Positions 1 through 7,907 of a DNA stretch of 34,705 nucleotides are shown one piece after another. Source of the DNA: Reclinomonas americana ATCC 50394 (lineage: Eukaryota; Jakobida; Jakobea; Jakobida); assembly GCA_048213135.1 (NCBI GenBank), contig PS015030.1:276962-311666 (forward strand). The letters are read 5' to 3'. Made by a program: the position numbers and the translations under genes. Numbering within the stretch: the stretch's first letter is position 1; every line of letters starts with the position of its first letter. The notes under the pieces were generated by a model, which saw nothing but the letters and a program-made list of their open reading frames with translations, was not told where the DNA came from and searched no databases.

Positions 1-564
1 AAGAAGACACGTAGACTGTCGTCGGCATACTAGGAAGAAGGAAAGAAACAGCTTTCTCAATAATAATAGAAACTTCGCTGGACATACACAACAATGAGCA
101 TCCACCAACAAGTCTCGTGTGTTTTCCTTCTACAACTAACACTGTTTTAAGTGTGTCTTTATCTGAGAAGGCAGAAAGAGATCAAGAAGAGAGAAACACT
201 GTCACATACCACCAGCATCCTCATCCATGGAGTCGTCTGCACCCCGTGCTGTCGCCATCACCATCCTCCGCACCCCTCCATCGTCCCCCTCATCCTCGTC
301 ACCACCCTCCGCACCATCCTCACGTGCACATGTACCACCGTCCTCTCTCCACATGTGTCTCCGTGCCACGTCGTCACATGCACACTTCTGTTTGCTGTGG
401 CACACAAGAATGCCCGCAGCAGGTGTGGGGGGCAGCTCGCGCCATTCTACCACGTCTTCGTCCATTCCACACTCATCGTCGTCATCCTCCACCTCAGCGG
501 CATCTGGATCCTCTTCCTCGAGCTCGTCCGCACCACCACCGCTGTTGTCGTTAGTGCTGGCCAT
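1..564 (-). CDS. Acidic protein, N-terminal part (runs off left edge)
   Basis: Two exons can be joined. Exon 1 is 564..210, with ATG at 564, donor GTATGT and phase 1. A 47-nt intron follows, with acceptor CTTCTCAG. Exon 2 is 162..1 and stays open to the window edge. Exon 1 encodes a strongly acidic, low-complexity N-terminus containing runs such as ELEEEDPDAAEVEDDDDE. Exon 2 reads as an ordered alpha/beta-like segment (KTVLVVEGKHTRLVGG, then SIIIEKAVSFLLPS). I do not recognise the family. The middle of exon 1, about 300-420, is Cys/His/Arg-rich and looks less protein-like, so a further intron may be hidden there. The join rests on matching phase and the sudden ordered composition of exon 2. 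An in-frame upstream ATG at 639 exists, but it would add only a GA-repeat leader. Confidence 0.5.
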
Positions 565-934
565 CTGCGGGAGGCTTTCTCTCTCTCTCTCTCTCTCTTC
601 TCTCTTCTCTCTGTGCCACTCACTTCTCACTCCTCTCACACTTCTGACGACGGATTGATGATGAGATGGGACGCGGACCGACGTTCATCACTGACTCTGT
701 TGCTGCTGAGACGCACGACGGCGCATGAGAAACACAGGAGAGATGCTTCACCACCCGCCCTTCCGCCCGTGCCGACCACCACCTGCTGCTGATGTACTTT
801 TTGATGACAATTTTTTAATATTAATTGTCCGGATCCGGATCCTGGACCACACCAGCCAGCACGCGATTGTTTGGCTTTGCCTCCTGAAAGGGAAGATGAC
901 TTTTTGGAGAAGAAAATGGTAGTTTGTGCCTTGG
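565..934. other. Intergenic region with AT-rich island
   Basis: About 370 bases with no convincing exon. It holds a short CT repeat near 578-606 and an AT-rich, partly palindromic island at about 808-830 containing TTTTTTAATATTAATT. On the minus strand that island lies about 100 nt after the stop at 935, so it may be the 3' end or polyadenylation area of the weak gene to its right. This is inference; no canonical AATAAA was found. Confidence 0.3.
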
Positions 935-1225
935 TCATTGTCGGCAAGGGATTTGTGGACATTTGTCGCATTCGATATCGAAAGTGAATGAAGTGTCTTC
1001 TTTTTCGCAGCGAAGAGGGGGGCCCGGGAAGTATGGGTACCGGTGATACCCTCCATACGATGAGTAACGATCATGATCGACCGACGATGAAGCCATCCTC
1101 TCTTGCAGTGATGCTGTTGTTCTCATGCGCTCTCGACGTTCTTGTTGCGAAGTCAACTGCATTCTCTCGGCGAGCGACAAACAACGTGAAAGCTTTGAGA
1201 GTGCTGTCTGTAGACTGGTTCTCTC
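935..1225 (-). CDS. Possible terminal exon of a minus-strand gene
   Basis: After an acceptor GAGCGCAG at about 1226-1233, the minus strand stays open to TGA at 935. It reads as a helical, Glu/Arg/Gln-rich segment (SLAERMQLTSQQERRERM) followed by a Tyr/Pro-rich tail. Upstream exons would lie toward or inside the gap at 1392-2000. The opposite strand has a competing exon, 1109..1289, bounded by CTCTTGCAG and GTAAGT. Sequence alone does not settle the strand. Neither reading matches a family I know. Confidence 0.28.
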   Translation of the reverse strand, partial: ERTSLQTALSKLSRCLSLAERMQLTSQQERRERMRTTASLQERMASSSVDHDRYSSYGGYHRYPYFPGPPLRCEKEDTSFTFDIECDKCPQIPCRQ

Positions 1226-1391
1226 TGCGCTCACCACCACAAAAGGCGATCAACAAACACGCACAGGACAGCGCAGTCTGCAAGTTGTAAGTCGCTTTCT
1301 CTCGAAAATGTCGAGCACAGTGGAAGATGGAGGCTGCGTGCACGGCATGAGTTGAGTGCACAGAGTGTGTGTGCATGAAGAAAGGACCACA

Positions 1392-2000
1392 NNNNNNNNN
1401 NNNNNNNNNNNNNNNNNNNNNNNNNNNNNNNNNNNNNNNNNNNNNNNNNNNNNNNNNNNNNNNNNNNNNNNNNNNNNNNNNNNNNNNNNNNNNNNNNNNN
1501 NNNNNNNNNNNNNNNNNNNNNNNNNNNNNNNNNNNNNNNNNNNNNNNNNNNNNNNNNNNNNNNNNNNNNNNNNNNNNNNNNNNNNNNNNNNNNNNNNNNN
1601 NNNNNNNNNNNNNNNNNNNNNNNNNNNNNNNNNNNNNNNNNNNNNNNNNNNNNNNNNNNNNNNNNNNNNNNNNNNNNNNNNNNNNNNNNNNNNNNNNNNN
1701 NNNNNNNNNNNNNNNNNNNNNNNNNNNNNNNNNNNNNNNNNNNNNNNNNNNNNNNNNNNNNNNNNNNNNNNNNNNNNNNNNNNNNNNNNNNNNNNNNNNN
1801 NNNNNNNNNNNNNNNNNNNNNNNNNNNNNNNNNNNNNNNNNNNNNNNNNNNNNNNNNNNNNNNNNNNNNNNNNNNNNNNNNNNNNNNNNNNNNNNNNNNN
1901 NNNNNNNNNNNNNNNNNNNNNNNNNNNNNNNNNNNNNNNNNNNNNNNNNNNNNNNNNNNNNNNNNNNNNNNNNNNNNNNNNNNNNNNNNNNNNNNNNNNN
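1392..2000. other. Assembly gap (609 N)
   Basis: A run of N adjoining a CT tract on its right side. The 5' exon or exons of the PMP3-like gene at 2147 probably lie inside it or next to it, because the first visible exon of that gene begins in mid-codon. Confidence 0.95.
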
Positions 2001-2051
2001 CTCTCTCTCTCTCCTCTTCTCTCTCTCTCTCTCTCCTCCCTCACTCACTCA

Positions 2052-2082
<31 letters not shown>

Positions 2083-2085
2083 TCA
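2001..2085. repeat. CT dinucleotide tract
   Basis: CT-rich simple repeat bordering the gap, with a few CCT and ACTC interruptions. It lies in the intron before the first visible PMP3-like exon and is pyrimidine-rich on that gene's sense strand. Confidence 0.9.
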
Positions 2086-2146
2086 CTCCCTTCCCTCACC
2101 CACCCATCCCTCTCTCATCACGCTGACTATCCTCGCCTTCCTTCAG

Positions 2147-2692
2147 CACGGCCATTCTGCTCCCGCCACTGGCTGTTCTCCTGCGAGGTTTGCCCTTCTC
2201 TCTCACACACACACCCACAACGCAGACCGAGTTCGACTCACTCGCCTCGTCTCTCTGTTTCACAGCGTAAGTCATAGAAAACCTCACAGCAATCGTGTCC
2301 TCTAACTCACTCACTCACTCGCTCGCTGGTGATTGCCTCGTGCTTGTGTGCTGCGCGCAGTGGGTTCGTCGTTGCTTTCCTGTACTCGGTGTTCGCTGTC
2401 TCTCACCACTTGGCACAGTTGCATCGATCATTTCTTTATCAACTGCGTGCTGACGCTGTTCTTCTGGTGCGTGCGCGTGCGCTCTTCTGTTGCATCTGCA
2501 GTGCCGAACAGCTCACTCGCTCTGCCTGTTCGCAGGATCCCCGGCATTCTGCACGCCATCTTTGTTTCGTTTTGCAGTGGAGAGAGCTTCCTCCGCAACT
2601 CGGAGTCATTCATTCCTTACGCGCGAACACAGGTGATCTTCTCCAAGGGCCGCGGGCACTCGGTGGCTGGCTCCAAGACCACTCGCGCCTAG
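2147..2692 (+). CDS. PMP3/UPF0057-family membrane proteolipid (5' incomplete)
   Basis: Small plasma-membrane proteolipid of the PMP3 (stress-induced hydrophobic peptide) family, known in fungi and plants for ion homeostasis and membrane potential. Exons: 2147-2187, 2361-2370, 2419-2466, 2536-2563 and 2633-2692 (TAG), all phase-consistent. The reconstructed order is AILLPPLAVLLR, VGSS, CIDHFFINCVLTLFFW, IPGILHAIFVIF and a polar tail ending SKTTRA. This matches the family signature LPPLxVxL-K/RVG-x-F-x-INxxLTxxG-xIPGxxHAxxVI. The 10-nt exon TGGGTTCGTC supplies the conserved Val-Gly and is needed to keep frame. Donors are GTTTGC, GTTGCT, GTGCGT and GTTTCG, so three of four are GTT-type. A branch-like CTGAC precedes the first acceptor. 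The first exon starts two bases into a codon, so the ATG lies upstream, probably in the gap. It is convergent with the next gene. Confidence 0.85.
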
Positions 2693-3280
2693 TGGGCTGC
2701 CAATTGAGTCGTCGTTTTGGTTTGAGGCTCGGTGTGCGCGAGTGTTGTTTTTTTCCGTTTCTGTGCAGTCCCCGGCGAACAATACATTGTGCGTGTTCGC
2801 GTTGCGCTGCTGTGTTTTGGAGGGGGCACAGGAGGCGATTGACAAGGTTGTCTGTCCGACGAAGCACTCCGCTTGTCTTCCACTCTCGTGTTATCCTCTT
2901 CCAACTTCTCTCTCCGCCTCTAAGCTTATAAAGGGTTGGGAGAAAAAGGCAAAGAGCTGCGAATGGGGACGGAAAGTCGACGCAGGTTAGATTCCATCGA
3001 TCGTGGCTGTCGCAGTAAACCGTGGAACGCCTGGTCTCCCACAGGCATGGCCTTGGCAACATGGAGCCGGGTAACAGTAAGCGGAGGCAGGCGGCCATGG
3101 CCAGTTACCCTCTCCTCCTCCTTATTTTCCCTCAACTCTTCTCCCCCTTCTCTTTTCTGCCTCAGCTCGCGTTCTCTTTCACCACTCCTCCTGTCCTTCC
3201 CCCCCCCCCCCCCCCCCACCCTTCTCCATTCCTCACTTATCCACTAAAAAATCGCCTGTACACTCGCTCTTCCCTTCAAA
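2693..3280. other. Convergent intergenic region with poly-C run
   Basis: It separates the stop of the PMP3-like gene (plus) from the stop of the FRAG1-like gene (minus), so it should hold both 3' ends. It contains pyrimidine-rich sequence at 3110-3240 with a 19-nt C run at 3199-3217. I see no supported exon. A short reading from ATG at 3061 has no partner exon and was not called. Confidence 0.6.
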
Positions 3281-4706
3281 TTAAACATTGCTGTGCGACA
3301 CAATCACGCTCAACGGCACCTCATTACCGGAACCGATGGGACCCGCCGTGGTAATGTACACCACCGGCTGTGAGCTCGTCGTGCCGGGCACCGTAACGCT
3401 GGTGACCGGGCGCGCCTCATCGGCGTACTGGGCCGACGAGATGTCGTAAATGTAGACCAGCGCGTGCGCGAACAGCACGATGATGTAGTAGTACTGTCCC
3501 AGACAAACATACACAGTGAGTGGCAAGATAACAAGACGCGTGCAAGAAAGGCACGCACCTGCACAATGGGGCCAATGTAATTAATCCTGCGCCACCGATC
3601 GCGGACAATGCCGAGAGCGATAAAGCCGCCAATGCCACCTGACGAGCGTGCGGGAAGACGAGTCAGTGAGTCGAGTCACACAAGAGCAGGCCAAGACAGG
3701 AAATACTCACCGAGCACAATGATGATGTAGAGGGCCACTGTTGTGAGGAGGAGAATGAATGAGAAAGGCATTCAAGCTCGTTCTGCTGCTGACGGCAATG
3801 TTGGGACAGAGAAACGGGAGACGGAAACGCTCTTCTCTCTCTGTCCCTCGCTCGCTGAACTCATTGCAGCATCTGCGTCTCCAAAGTGCATCCTTCTTTT
3901 CCTTCCCCTTCCATGCCTCCCCTTCCCCTTCCATGCCTCCCCTTCTCCCCCCACTCACCTCTCACCCACACAAACACTCGATCCGTACGATGCACGCGCG
4001 CCAGCACCTCCTCCCCACTCCCCCTCCCCGCCGCCTCCGCCACCGGCACTGCAACCTTGGGCATCGCCCTGGCCCTCGCCCTCACCAGCCCAAAAAAGCA
4101 CAAATCTTGCGCAAACAACTGCAAATACGACAGCAAAAAGAAGAGCGCCGCAAACACGCTGTGCGCTCCGCGGTACCGCGAATTATCAAACGAGGCCAGC
4201 AGGACGAGGAACGGACACGCCAGCAGGCCGCACACGACAGCCATGCCGTTCCAACGTCGCGGAAACGCGCAGCAGCACGTCGACTCCCGCTCAACGTCGG
4301 CATCAAAGCCGGCCATGCGACGTCGCATGGCGAGGAACTCGACAATCATGGTGGCGGCGTACAGTGGGACACACACGGTGCTGATGAACACGGCAAAGTA
4401 ATAGTATTGAGGGAAGATCTGTTTGTTGTCATCAGTGTCAGCAATGATCATGACAAAATGATGACTGATTGCAATCGTGACTGAGCTGCTGCGCATTCTG
4501 AGACAAAGGGAACGCCCTGTTGTGCCACGTCCCAGTCGCGTGACATGGTCACACTGTAGACTGTGATGACGACAATCGCCACGGCGATCACAGCCGTTAA
4601 CTGTGTGAGTCAGTGATAAGAGTGAGTGGACTCTTTTTCACAGTGAGAGAGAGAGAGAGCGCGTAACTGGCAGGAAGCGAGCGATGCGGAAGGTGCGACT
4701 GTGCAT
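3281..4706 (-). CDS. FRAG1/DRAM/Sfk1-family polytopic membrane protein
   Basis: Complete six-exon model: 4706-4668 (ATG), 4600-4466, 4418-3959, 3737-3711, 3638-3559, 3493-3281 (stop). All phases match, giving about 317 residues. The N-terminus IARFLPLTAVIAVAIVVITV plus GVPFVSEC fits the first membrane segment and the Pro-Phe-x-Ser loop of the FRAG1/DRAM/Sfk1 family. FPQYYYFAVFIST and the stretch GLLACPFLVLLASFDNSRYR, followed by H-x-x-x-A-LFFLLSYLQLF, match the family core (aromatic segment, then F-x-x-x in a loop, then H and FF). Members include PGAP2-like and DRAM autophagy-linked proteins; which subgroup this is cannot be told. The fourth exon is only 27 nt (ALYIIIVL) and forms most of a membrane segment. 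Donors: GTTACG, GTCATC (weakest call, 47-nt intron), GTGAGT, GTGAGT, GTGCGT. An Arg/Ala-rich insertion lies between late membrane segments. Confidence 0.83.
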
Positions 4707-5089
4707 GTTGTGCTCTCTCTCACACGCTGTCACAATCGGCGATGGGAATGACTCATGTGATACTGTATAGTCAAGCGAAATGCTCGAAATGAGCTTTATT
4801 ATTGGTCGGCGTTTTTTGCGAGCTCGACTCCGCGCTCGCGTGGAGCAGTTTATGCATGGTCGATGTATGATCGGCATCAGCAAGGAAAGCTCAGCACGAT
4901 CGATATTCTCGACGTGCAACCCTTATCAGTTTCTCTTGGTCCATGGTCACGCGCGTCGCTTCGATATCTGACTCCTTTGATCAGCGCCACCTTCGCCCTT
5001 GCTCCGAATACGGACAGGGAGCACGCCGAGTCACAGCTCAAGGAAGGGAGCGACCGACCTGTACACTCTGTATCTGAGCGCCCTCCATC
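4707..5089. promoter_or_regulatory. Upstream region of the FRAG1-like gene
   Basis: About 380 bases between the minus-strand ATG at 4706 and the tandem repeats further right. It holds short palindromes and near-palindromes (CGATCGATA at 4898, TTCGATATC at 4959, TTTGATCAG at 4976) but no TATA box I would call. No exon on either strand was supported. Promoter role is inferred from position only. Confidence 0.35.
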
Positions 5090-5421
5090 CAGCCTCCGAG
5101 CCCGCCGCTTCCAAGTTTCTGACGTCAAACCACCGCTGAGTGCTTTCTCTGCAGCATCACGTCTCGCTCTCTCCGTCCCCTTGCCATGAGACTTCGTATC
5201 GTTGTTAAACGCCCTCTCCCTTCCAAGCTGCTGACTTCTTCAAGCTCGTCTCTTTTCTCCCTCCCTCTCTCAAGTGCGGTGCACCCTCGCTCCACGATCG
5301 CTGACTCTCTCTCCTTTCGACAGAACAGTGAGCCCGCCGCTGCCAAGCTTCTGACATTGACGCACCTCTGTTTCCATTCTCCGCAGCTTCGTCTCTCTTT
5401 CTCCCTGTCTCCCCTCCCTCT
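5090..5421. repeat. Degenerate ~115-bp tandem repeat next to gap
   Basis: Three diverged copies start near 5100, 5215 and 5332. The first and third share GAGCCCGCCGCT, CCAAG and TTCTGAC, then a pyrimidine stretch containing GCAGC and TCGTCTC at matching positions. The middle copy keeps only CTTCCAAGCTGCTGACTTC and the CT-rich part. The array runs into the gap at 5422, so its true length is unknown. An exon reading (AAAKLLT-like) is possible in places but has no continuing frame. Confidence 0.6.
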
Positions 5422-5989
5422 NNNNNNNNNNNNNNNNNNNNNNNNNNNNNNNNNNNNNNNNNNNNNNNNNNNNNNNNNNNNNNNNNNNNNNNNNNNNNNN
5501 NNNNNNNNNNNNNNNNNNNNNNNNNNNNNNNNNNNNNNNNNNNNNNNNNNNNNNNNNNNNNNNNNNNNNNNNNNNNNNNNNNNNNNNNNNNNNNNNNNNN
5601 NNNNNNNNNNNNNNNNNNNNNNNNNNNNNNNNNNNNNNNNNNNNNNNNNNNNNNNNNNNNNNNNNNNNNNNNNNNNNNNNNNNNNNNNNNNNNNNNNNNN
5701 NNNNNNNNNNNNNNNNNNNNNNNNNNNNNNNNNNNNNNNNNNNNNNNNNNNNNNNNNNNNNNNNNNNNNNNNNNNNNNNNNNNNNNNNNNNNNNNNNNNN
5801 NNNNNNNNNNNNNNNNNNNNNNNNNNNNNNNNNNNNNNNNNNNNNNNNNNNNNNNNNNNNNNNNNNNNNNNNNNNNNNNNNNNNNNNNNNNNNNNNNNNN
5901 NNNNNNNNNNNNNNNNNNNNNNNNNNNNNNNNNNNNNNNNNNNNNNNNNNNNNNNNNNNNNNNNNNNNNNNNNNNNNNNNNNNNNNNNN
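5422..5989. other. Assembly gap (568 N)
   Basis: N run between the degenerate tandem repeat and a long CT tract, consistent with a repeat that could not be assembled. Confidence 0.95.
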
Positions 5990-6122
<133 letters not shown>

Positions 6123-6297
6123 TTCCTCACTCGTCTCCCCCTTCCCTTTCCCTTTTTTCCCTCCCTTCGTCTCACAGCACGGAGCAGCAGAGCACGAATA
6201 ACCTTCAATCCACGACCACCAGAGGCCACTCACCCTGCTCCACACCGCTCCGCCCTTCTCCCCCTTCCTTCTGGGCGCCCAATCTTCTAACCCACCC

Positions 6298-6666
6298 TCA
6301 CACCGTCTTCGGCTTCGGCGCGTCACCGCGCGGGCGCGACAGCAGGAGCACCAGAGCGCTGAAAGCCAAGCCGCCAGCCACTCCAACAGAAGCTGCGCAA
6401 AAACACCAAGGTAAGAAGAACGAAAGTGAGATGCATGCACAACACAAAGACGCGCAACGCTTGAAGGCCACTGGCGCCTTCTCCACGTACACCAGGTACG
6501 CCAACGTGCCAGCGAAGAACAGGAATGCAGAGGCCACTGCATTGACAAAGCCCTGTGCAGATGCGCGGTGAGCAGAAGGCATGCAATATGCAAGACACAA
6601 GAGAGCGCGTGTGTGAGAGTGTATGTGTGTGTACGTGTGTGTGTGTGAGAGAGAGAGAGAGGAGGC

Positions 6667-6709
<43 letters not shown>

Positions 6710-6790
6710 NNNNNNNNNNNNNNNNNNNNCTAAGTGCACCTAAACATGCACCTGAGAACACCTGAACGCAGTTAAGTGTACACTGCGCTC

Positions 6791-6832
<42 letters not shown>

Positions 6833-7280
6833 GTGTGTGTGTGTGTACGCGCGTCTGACGCAACTCGAGTAACAGTCGCCGAGCACAACACCACCGCAAT
6901 GGACATGCACACCGATCCCAGCATCCTACACACATGCACAGAGAGACACACAGAACAGTGAGAGACAACAATGAGTGCGTGAGACACACACTCACTCACA
7001 CACACACTCTCTCTCTTTGCCTCCCTCTCTCACACGCAACTGGCAAGTAATCTGAGCAGTGGTCCACAGCTGCTCACTCTCCGCCATCACGCCCACATCA
7101 GTGACGAGAACTGCGTGAGCGCACATGAGTAACAAAGTAACACACATACACACTCACACTACTTCTTCTCGTTCTTTGTGCGCAACTTTGAGTGACGAGA
7201 TTCGGCACAAAGAGCAGTGCGCCACTTGCGCATGCAAACACAATGGAGAGAACGAGAGCAAAGCGACGAGCAAAAGTCAT
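6298..7280 (-). CDS. Small multi-pass membrane protein, unknown family
   Basis: Exons: 7280-7187 (ATG), 7110-7041, 6925-6865, 6552-6459, 6392-6298 (stop). An optional 21-nt exon at 6782-6762 (CTLNCVQ) also preserves frame. Phases agree at every join. The product is about 137 residues (144 with the small exon). It has four hydrophobic segments: FALVLSIVFACASGALLFV, MLGSVCMSIAVVLCSATV, FVNAVASAFLFFAGTLAYLV and GVAGGLAFSALVLLL, ending in a short basic tail RPRGDAPKPKTV. I do not recognise the family. The four main donors were all placed at GTTGCG. Other GTs exist in some of these introns, but the chosen set keeps each hydrophobic segment continuous. The third intron holds GT and GA repeats and a 20-N gap. 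Function is unknown; a membrane location is inferred from hydrophobicity. Confidence 0.68.
6644..6845. repeat. GA tract, 20-N gap (6710-6729) and (GT)n tract
   Basis: GA repeat at about 6648-6709 interrupted by GGAGGCGAGG, a 20-N gap, then a GT run at about 6793-6845. All sit in the third intron of the membrane-protein gene. Between them, 6762-6782, is the candidate 21-nt exon flanked by GCGCAG and GTGTTC on the minus strand. Confidence 0.9.
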
Positions 7281-7825
7281 TGGCTTTTGTTGTTGTTAAA
7301 AACTTGAGTGAAAATGCAAAGTAAAGCAGCGCAAATTCGTTCGACAAACTTAGGGCCAAGTCCATGGGACTACAACGTACGAGGTAAACAAGTAATGGGG
7401 AAAACGAAGTACTGGCAATGGCTTCGAAGCCCGCGCTGCTGCTAATGAGAGAATTGCAAGTTGGCAGTTCTCCATTACACTGTAGCACTCTCATGTGCTT
7501 GGACTTTTGATGCTGTGTACGCTGCGTGTACAACGCCCACCCACATCGTGGTCGTCCGTAGAGTGACGATCTCGAATCAAGCCGCAACCTGGGCTGTTCA
7601 CTCCCAACGCGGTGTCACGTGTCCAGCGGCAATGGAGGTCAAGGTCTGCAAACGTCCGCTGCGAGCGACGGTGCGCAGAAGCCTCAGTTGGCATGTTGGT
7701 CCACTGCGATTGACATCAAGAAACAATCATTAGACGCGCTTGCAAGAAGACGGAGAGGGAGAGAGACATAAATGACGACAGCTCACCACGCATTTCGCCT
7801 GTCACTGCAGGAGAAGCGGGCTATT
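7281..7825. promoter_or_regulatory. Upstream region of the membrane-protein gene
   Basis: This is the 5' side of the minus-strand gene starting at 7280. About 50 nt upstream of that ATG, 7329-7344 reads GCGCAAATTCGTTCGA. The same 16-mer with one mismatch lies about 30 nt upstream of the ATG of the large WD40 gene (31758-31773), in the same orientation. A shared core-promoter or initiator element is inferred. The remainder, to about 7825, has short ORFs on both strands but no supported exon. Confidence 0.4.
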
Positions 7826-7869
7826 CTCAGAGTATCCACTGCCAAAGCTACACCGCAAAGCTCGCTCTT
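7826..7869 (-). pseudogene. Decayed copy of a repeat-block exon
   Basis: On the minus strand, CTCCGCTTATCAG followed by AAGAGCGAGCT repeats the acceptor and start of the 81-nt exon at 8285-8205. The fragment ends in TACTCTGAG, like the parent exon. It is 44 nt instead of 81, so about 37 nt is missing from the middle, which breaks the frame. It lies 39 nt past the stop codon of the intact gene and keeps about 13 nt of intron end. I read it as the relic of a third tandem copy of the exon block. Confidence 0.7.
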
Positions 7870-7907
7870 CTGATAAGCGGAGGTATTCGAGACAGCGGCT
7901 GACACCG

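Noticed and set aside
1109-1289. Plus-strand exon between CTCTTGCAG and GTAAGT
   Set aside because: Good splice signals and an open frame, but the minus strand has an equally good reading and neither can be linked to other exons. Only the minus reading was listed, with low confidence.
1071-2048. Long open frames running through N runs here, at 5.2-7.0 kb, 10.3-11.5 kb and 20.7-21.7 kb
   Set aside because: The open frame is created by unknown bases and by dinucleotide or trinucleotide repeats (Ser-Leu, Arg-Glu, poly-Gly, His-Thr), not by coding sequence.
3061-3110. Small plus-strand ORF starting MEPGNSKRRQ
   Set aside because: It runs into pyrimidine-rich sequence with no conserved match and lies in a convergent intergenic region.
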